A stretch of DNA of 64,000 nucleotides, taken from contig CAIMMI010000011.1 in the NCBI GenBank assembly GCA_903842505.1, forward strand, positions 1 to 64,000, written 5' to 3'. This document shows positions 58,773-64,000 of the stretch, in pieces. Under the pieces are notes generated by a model. The model was not told the DNA's origin and made no database searches. It saw nothing but the letters and a program-made list of their open reading frames with translations. Numbering within the stretch: position 1 is the stretch's first letter; the number at the start of each line of letters is the position of its first letter. A program made the position numbers and the translations under genes. This DNA is from an uncultured Verrucomicrobiota bacterium. GTDB taxonomy: Bacteria > Verrucomicrobiota > Verrucomicrobiia > Limisphaerales > UBA9464.

Positions 58773-60119
58773 TCAGATACGCTCGAAGTACCGCCCCTTC
58801 TCCCAGTCCGTCACCGCTGAATCAAAGGAGGCACACTCCAGTTTCGCGTGGTGCACGTAGAAATCCACCACCGCGTCCCCGAACGCCGTCCGCGCCAGCG
58901 CCGACTTCTCCATCAACGATGCCGCCTCAGCCAGACTCGACGGCAACCGCGCCAGCTTCGGATCAATGTAAGCATTGCCCTTGTACTCAACGCCGCAATC
59001 CAGCCCTTCCCGGATGCCTGCAAATCCCGCCGCGAACATCGCCGCGAACGCGAGGTACGGATTCGCATCCGCCCCCGGCATCCGGTTCTCGATCCGGAAC
59101 GACTTCCCGTGCCCGACAATCCGGAATCCGCACGTCCGGTTGTCCGTGGACCACGCCATCCGCGTCGGCGCCCAGCTTCCCGCCTGGTAGCGCTTGTAGC
59201 TGTTGATCGTGGGCCCGAAGAACAGGCACAGCTCCGGACAATACTTCAACAACCCGCCGAGGAATTGCCGGAACAGCTTCGATCCCTGCCCCGCCTCCGC
59301 ATCCCAGAACAGCGGCTTGCCATCCCGCCACAGGCTGATGTGCAGGTGACAGGAATTGCCTGCCTCGGACGGCGCGTACTTCGCCATGAAGGTGACCGCC
59401 TTGCCGTGCTGCTCGGTGATCTCCTTCACCCCCTGCTTGAACACGACGTGCATGTCGCACATCGGCAGCGGCTCATCGTGCGTGAAGTTGATCTCGTGCT
59501 GGCCGCGGCTCCACTCGCCCTTGCTGCTCTCCACCGGCACCCGCGCCGCCGTCATCCCATTCCGGATCGCCCGCATCAGCGGCTCATCCCGGGTCGGTTG
59601 CATCAGGTGATAGTCGATCCGGTAATCACTCGAAGGCTTGAGCTTGTGGTAACCGTCCTCGAACGCCTGATGGTACGTCTGGTTGAACAGGTAGAACTCC
59701 AGTTCGCTCGCGCACCGGCAGTCGTAACCCAACTCCTTCAGGCCATCCAACTGCCGACGCAGGACCGACCGCGGCGCTTCCGCCACCATCTGGCCGTCCT
59801 CACGGACGTAATCGCACAGCACCAGCGCCGACGCCGTCTGCCACGGCAACTCCCGCAACGTCGACAGGTCCGGCTTCATGATGAAGTCGCCGAAGCCCGC
59901 ATCCCAGTTCGCCACCTGGAACCCCTCCAACGGGTCCATCTCCATGTTCACCGTCAGCAGGTAATTGCACCCGTGCGTCCCGTGCTCCACCACCGAGTCC
60001 ACGAAGTAATCCGCCCGGAACCGCTTCCCGACCAACCTCCCGAACGGGTCCGGAAACCCCACCAGCACGGTGTCGATCCGTCCGGACGCCACCGCTTCCT
60101 TCAACTGTTCAATCGTCAT
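58773..60119 (-). CDS. Glutamine synthetase family protein (gamma-glutamylpolyamine synthetase-like)
   Basis: 'SELEFYLFNQTY', 'ESSKGEWSRGQHEINF', 'FMAKYAPSEAGNSCHLHISLW', 'RIENRMPGADANPYLAFAAMFAAG'. Confidence 0.9.
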   Translation of the reverse strand: MTIEQLKEAVASGRIDTVLVGFPDPFGRLVGKRFRADYFVDSVVEHGTHGCNYLLTVNMEMDPLEGFQVANWDAGFGDFIMKPDLSTLRELPWQTASALVLCDYVREDGQMVAEAPRSVLRRQLDGLKELGYDCRCASELEFYLFNQTYHQAFEDGYHKLKPSSDYRIDYHLMQPTRDEPLMRAIRNGMTAARVPVESSKGEWSRGQHEINFTHDEPLPMCDMHVVFKQGVKEITEQHGKAVTFMAKYAPSEAGNSCHLHISLWRDGKPLFWDAEAGQGSKLFRQFLGGLLKYCPELCLFFGPTINSYKRYQAGSWAPTRMAWSTDNRTCGFRIVGHGKSFRIENRMPGADANPYLAFAAMFAAGFAGIREGLDCGVEYKGNAYIDPKLARLPSSLAEAASLMEKSALARTAFGDAVVDFYVHHAKLECASFDSAVTDWEKGRYFERI

Positions 60120-60149
60120 GTTGTAATGCCTTGCTGACTGGTTTTCCGC

Positions 60150-61580
60150 TCAGGACGCCACGTAGACGTTCTTGGTTTCCGTGTATCCATCCATCGCCGC
60201 CATGCCCAGATCCCGGCCAAGACCCGACGTCTTGTACCCGCCAAACGGAGCCTCGACATGAACGCTGTTGTGGCAGTTCACGCTCAACACCCCGCTCTCG
60301 ATGAGCCGGCTGACCCGCAATGCCCGCGAAAGATCCCGCGTCCACAATGAACCACTCAATCCGTAAGGCGAATCATTCACCTCCCGGATCATCGTCGCCT
60401 CGTCATCGAACGGTGTGATCGCCACCACCGGCCCGAAGATCTCTTCGCGCCAGCAACGGTCGCTGCTCCCGACATCCAGCAGCACCGTCGGCTCCAGGTA
60501 GAACCCTCGCGACTGCGGCCGACCGCCTCCAGTCGCAAACTTCGATCCCCGAGCCCGCGCATCCGCCAGGAAGGCCTCCACCGTCGTCCGCTGCGCTCCG
60601 CTCGCCATCGGCCCCAACTGCGTGCTGTCCAGAGCCGGATCCCCCACCACCAGCTTCTTGGTTGCCGCCACGAACCGCTCCACGAACCCGGCGTACACCG
60701 ACCGCTCCACGAACATCCGACTCCGTGCGCAGCAGTCCTGCCCCGTGTTCGCAAACACGCTCATCGGCGACGTATCCGCCGCCTTCTCCCAGTCCGCATC
60801 CGCGAACACGACGTTCGGAGACTTGCCTCCCAACTCCAACGAGACTCGCGTCAGGTTCCGCGACGCCAGTTCCATGATCCGACGCCCAATCTCCGTCGAA
60901 CCCGTGAACGACACTTTCCGGATCAGGGGATGCGTCACCAACGCATCGCCAACCGCCGATCCGCTCCCCGGCAAGATCTGCAAAACGCCCGGCGGCAGAC
61001 CCGCCTTCACCGCCAATTCACCCATCTTGATCGCCGTCAGCGGCGAGATCGACGCCGGCTTCAGCACCACCGCATTGCCCGCTGCCAGCGCCGGAGCCGC
61101 CTTCCAGGCCGCGATCGGCAGGGGGAAGTTCCACGGCACGATCGCCGCGACCACACCCATCGACTGCTTCAACGTGAAATCAAAGCCGCCCCGGCCGACC
61201 GGCAAGGTCTGCCCGCCAAACTGCGAGATCGCCCCCGCGTAGTACTCAAACACCCGCCCCGCCAACCCCGCCTCGTCCCGCGCCTCCGCAATCGGCTTGC
61301 CGACCTGCCGCCGCTCCAACTGCGCCAACTCCTCGTTGTGCTCCCGCAACACCCGCGCCACCCGATACAGGATCTCCGCCCGCTTCCCCGGCGCCAGGTC
61401 ACGCCATCCCCCCTCCCACGCCGCATGCGCCGAACGGATCGCACCGTCCACGTCCGACACGGTCGCCGCAGCGACCTCGACGAACGGTTCTTCCGTCGCC
61501 GGGTCCACCAGCGCGATCCGCCGTCCGTCCGCCGCCGCCCGATATCCACCATCCAGAAACAAATCGTTGGGAAAATTCAT
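60150..61580 (-). CDS. NAD(P)-dependent aldehyde dehydrogenase
   Basis: 'VVAAIVPWNFPLPIAAWKAAPALAAGNAVVLKPAS', 'SLELGGKSPNVVFADAD', 'NTGQDCCARSRMFV' catalytic Cys, 'PFGGYKTSGLGRDLG'. Confidence 0.95.
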   Translation of the reverse strand: MNFPNDLFLDGGYRAAADGRRIALVDPATEEPFVEVAAATVSDVDGAIRSAHAAWEGGWRDLAPGKRAEILYRVARVLREHNEELAQLERRQVGKPIAEARDEAGLAGRVFEYYAGAISQFGGQTLPVGRGGFDFTLKQSMGVVAAIVPWNFPLPIAAWKAAPALAAGNAVVLKPASISPLTAIKMGELAVKAGLPPGVLQILPGSGSAVGDALVTHPLIRKVSFTGSTEIGRRIMELASRNLTRVSLELGGKSPNVVFADADWEKAADTSPMSVFANTGQDCCARSRMFVERSVYAGFVERFVAATKKLVVGDPALDSTQLGPMASGAQRTTVEAFLADARARGSKFATGGGRPQSRGFYLEPTVLLDVGSSDRCWREEIFGPVVAITPFDDEATMIREVNDSPYGLSGSLWTRDLSRALRVSRLIESGVLSVNCHNSVHVEAPFGGYKTSGLGRDLGMAAMDGYTETKNVYVAS

Positions 61581-61747
61581 GGCTCAGTTCCGCGTCACTC
61601 TAGAAACCCTCACCCCCACGGGGATAGCCCAATCCCATGCCTCAAAAAGGGGGGGCAAGGGGAGTTCCCGGTCTCCTGCCAATCCGGGGAAGCCCTCGTT
61701 GCAAACCGGCATCTGCAAATCCCGGACTTTCTGCCATCCTTCTGCGC

Positions 61748-62308
61748 ATGGCGTTCATCGCACCGAAACCGCTCCATGAATATCCGTTCTACCTCCGGTG
61801 GTTCTTCCGACGCCAGGAGCGCAAGTACGGCATGACCCTGTCCCCATCATGGCTCTGGGGTCGACTCCCGGCGCACTTCGGCGGCCTGCTCCTGCTCCTC
61901 GGGGCCTTCCAACGGAAACGATTCCCCGTCGACACCGCCCTTCGCAGCCTCGTCTCCGCGCGCATCGCCCAACTCAACGGCTGCGACTTCTGCGTCGACC
62001 TCAATTCCTACAATCTGCTCCAGGCCACCGGCTCGGTCGCCAAGGCTGAGGCCGTCGCGCAATGGCGCACCAGCAGCCTCTATTCCGAACGCGAACGCCT
62101 CGCCCTCGACTACGCCGAGACCATGACCGACACCTCCCGTCGCGTCACCCCGGCCCAGATCCAAACCCTGAGGGCACAGTTCACCGACGACGGCATCGTC
62201 GCCCTCACCGCCTGGATCGCCTTCCAGAACATGAGCGCCAAGTTCAACAGCGCCCTCGGCGCCGAAGACAACGCCCTCTGCCAACGCCCCCGCACCGCCG
62301 GGAAGTAA
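61748..62308 (+). CDS. Carboxymuconolactone decarboxylase/AhpD-like protein
   Basis: 'LVSARIAQLNGCDFCVDLNSYNLLQATG' CxxC motif of the CMD/AhpD fold. Confidence 0.88.
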   Translation: MAFIAPKPLHEYPFYLRWFFRRQERKYGMTLSPSWLWGRLPAHFGGLLLLLGAFQRKRFPVDTALRSLVSARIAQLNGCDFCVDLNSYNLLQATGSVAKAEAVAQWRTSSLYSERERLALDYAETMTDTSRRVTPAQIQTLRAQFTDDGIVALTAWIAFQNMSAKFNSALGAEDNALCQRPRTAGK

Positions 62309-62356
62309 CCAACGCCGCCCACAGCCCGCCCACTTCGCGCCGTCGCGCGACCTCCC

Positions 62357-62845
62357 TCACCGCCCCGGCCCCGCCACTTCCAACTCCGCCTTTTCCCCCG
62401 CCTTCGTCGCCCACTCCAGCCGCTCCCCGGCCAACAACTCATCCGCCTGTCCAGCCCGCCTCAAAACCACCTTCCGCCCCGGCCACGGATTCACCAGTCG
62501 ACACGTCCGCCCGCGCTCGCTCTCGACCACCACCGAGCCCACCTGCCCTTCCCGAAGCTCGGCACTCACCAGAAACGCCCCCGGCGTCCGTAACCGACCA
62601 AACGACGCCGCCCGATCCCGCGGCCACACCGGGAAGACCCGCAGCACGCCCTGATGCGCCTGCACCAGCATCTCGTTGATCGTCGCCGGCACCCCGGAGC
62701 AGTTCTCGATGCCCCCGCCCCCGGTGAAGATCATCAGATTCGGAAATCCACACGCCTCCAACTGCTCACGCATCCGGGCCAGGATCTCCACCGGGTCGTG
62801 CCCCACCCGCACCGCCCCGGGAAACGTCATGCTGAACCCGTTGAA
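62357..62845 (-). pseudogene. 3' fragment of a glycoside hydrolase (GH95-like C-terminal region), 5' truncated
   Basis: 'DPVEILARMREQLEACGFPNLMIFTGGGGIENCSGVPATINEMLVQAHQGVLRVFPVWPRDRAASFGRLRTPGAFLVSAEL' looks like the C-terminal end of a fucosidase-like GH; no N-terminal domain upstream, and the 5' end of the 62357..62962 ORF runs antisense through transposase sequence. Confidence 0.6.
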
Positions 62846-62851
62846 GTGCCC

Positions 62852-63047
62852 GATCCATACGCGTACCTGAAAGACATACTGACGCGACTGCCCGGGATGA
62901 CCAACCAGCAGATCCGGACCGTAACCCCGGCGGCCTGGGCTCAAGCCCAGGATCGGGATCAACGGGCAACGGCTGCGTAAGTGTCATCCGCCATCCATCG
63001 ATCACACTTATCGCAGGTGTGAAGGAGGTGCTTCCGGTGACGCTTAC
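62852..63047 (+). mobile_element. IS66-family remnant: 3' end of tnpC plus right terminal end
   Basis: Plus frame 'DPYAYLKDILTRLPGMTNQQIRTVTPAAWAQAQ...*' (stop TAA 62978-62980) resembles the IS66 TnpC C-terminus; downstream GGTGACGCTTAC ends at 63047 (reverse complement GTAAGCGTCACC, the GTAA-type IS66 end). Confidence 0.7.
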
Positions 63048-63095
63048 GATCCTCCTGTAGTCGGGGGCGTTGGGGCGAATGTGCGCCCCAGATGC

Positions 63096-63147
63096 CCTTC
63101 TGGAGAAGCCCCCCGGACAAGCCGGAATGTGGGGCTTCTCCAGAAGG
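63096..63147. repeat. Long perfect inverted repeat (17-bp arms, 18-nt loop)
   Basis: CCTTCTGGAGAAGCCCC (63096-63112) and GGGGCTTCTCCAGAAGG (63131-63147); nested next to TGGGGCG-aatgtg-CGCCCCA (63071-63090). Confidence 0.9.
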
Positions 63148-63663
63148 CCACCCGGGGCTGGCGCCGGAACATTATCAGGGGTTTCGTTGGAGTTCGCGCA
63201 GTCCTCGCCAACCGGAGCTCGATCCACCCTGCGATCGGCCCGACGCCTGCGGCATCCGTGCTGCCGCGCACCGGCGGTCCAAAATTGGCCCCAGGGGCAC
63301 CCACACAAACTCAGATTGGCGCGCATCTTGAATGCTCCTGCATGGAATCCCCAACGTATCCGTTGGTTTCGATACGGACTCACTCTGTAGTGCAGACGCG
63401 CCCTCTTCCCACCGCCATCTTTCTCCGTAACCTGCCCGTCCATGGGCCTTTTCCTCCGTCGAAACATCCGCCGCAGAACAGCAAGGATCAAACCTACTGG
63501 AGCATCGTTGAAACCCAGCGCTCCCCTTCGACCAAGGCCGCCGGAGCTGCACCGCCCTCTGTCTGAAGGGCGCACCGACAACCTGAAGCCAAGTAACGGC
63601 CTGTCTTGAACTCAACCGCCGCGGACCTCACACGGGTCCGCCGGACGGTTACGACCAATCATA

Positions 63664-63915
63664 GTGCGCTCACGCAATAACGGACCGAGAAATCACGCCT
63701 GTGGTATCGCTCGCTTCGGCGACGAAGCCACAAGCGGCGCTTGCATTGGGAGCGGATGGGTCCACTTGTCAGTTGATGGCTACCACCGGAAAACATCTGT
63801 GATCTTCGGCCTTGGGATCGTTTCGACGTCAGAACCCGAGATAAGAGCCGAGTGCGGTATCTCCGCCTGCTCGGATCTGTGGGGGGCCGGGGGCAACCCC
63901 GGTCCCTACCGCGAC
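63664..63915 (+). ncRNA. Structured non-coding segment resembling a degenerate/partial group II intron (domain V/VI-like 3' end)
   Basis: GTGCGC at 63664; GNRA hairpin GCTTCG-GCGA-CGAAGC (63713-63728); domain-V-like GAGCCGAGTGCGGTATCTCCGCCTGCTCGGATC (63845-63877) with AGC triad; domain-VI-like GGGGGGCCGGGG-gcaa-CCCCGGTCCC-TA-CC ending in CGCGAC; no long plausible ORF across this region. Confidence 0.45.
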
Positions 63916-64000
63916 CGCCTTCGCGGAAAATCAGGCGGCTATAGGGGAATTGCCGAGGAGCATTCCGTCAATGCCCGCTTGGACGATCCCTACTTGTGGA

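Noticed and set aside
62766-63581. 271-aa minus-strand ORF at the right edge
   Set aside because: Spans the IS66 remnant and the perfect inverted repeat; no coherent domain.

Overview
The window is GC-rich bacterial chromosome. Verrucomicrobiota-like origin is inferred from gene content: the xcpT/G5P-style prepilin family, a DRLLTSAAT-encoding intergenic repeat, and the overall housekeeping set. Most of it is a dense core genome: macAB-type efflux, tRNA-Ser(CGA), PilT-like ATPase, CPA2 antiporter, rpoZ, smpB, rpmB, an SSS symporter, a ~1149 aa protein resembling PPi-type PEP carboxykinase, an ECF sigma operon, a Ser/Thr kinase overlapping a carbon-nitrogen hydrolase, an HU-like protein, panE, an SPFH/zinc-ribbon pair, Sco1, yggU/yggT, sucCD-gltA, phoBR, addA, an ATP-grasp/alpha-E pair, rsmE-dnaJ-grpE, argC, rpsI-rplM, moaA, rsmI, a GH-GT2 fusion, a beta-lactamase-like/NamZ fusion, and a GS-like/ALDH pair. 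The last ~1.7 kb is different. It holds a truncated glycoside-hydrolase fragment joined to the 3' remnant of an IS66-type transposase with a GTAAGCG end, then a long perfect inverted repeat, then a structured non-coding segment resembling the 3' end of a group II intron. The observations most worth following up are the SPFH protein with a C-terminal excisionase-type HTH, the decayed mobile-element edge, the multidomain fusions, and a 4 x 33 bp tandem repeat inside the macB operon. I found no CRISPR array, rRNA, prophage or clearly novel defence system. All family assignments come from reading motifs and remembered family features, not from database searches.
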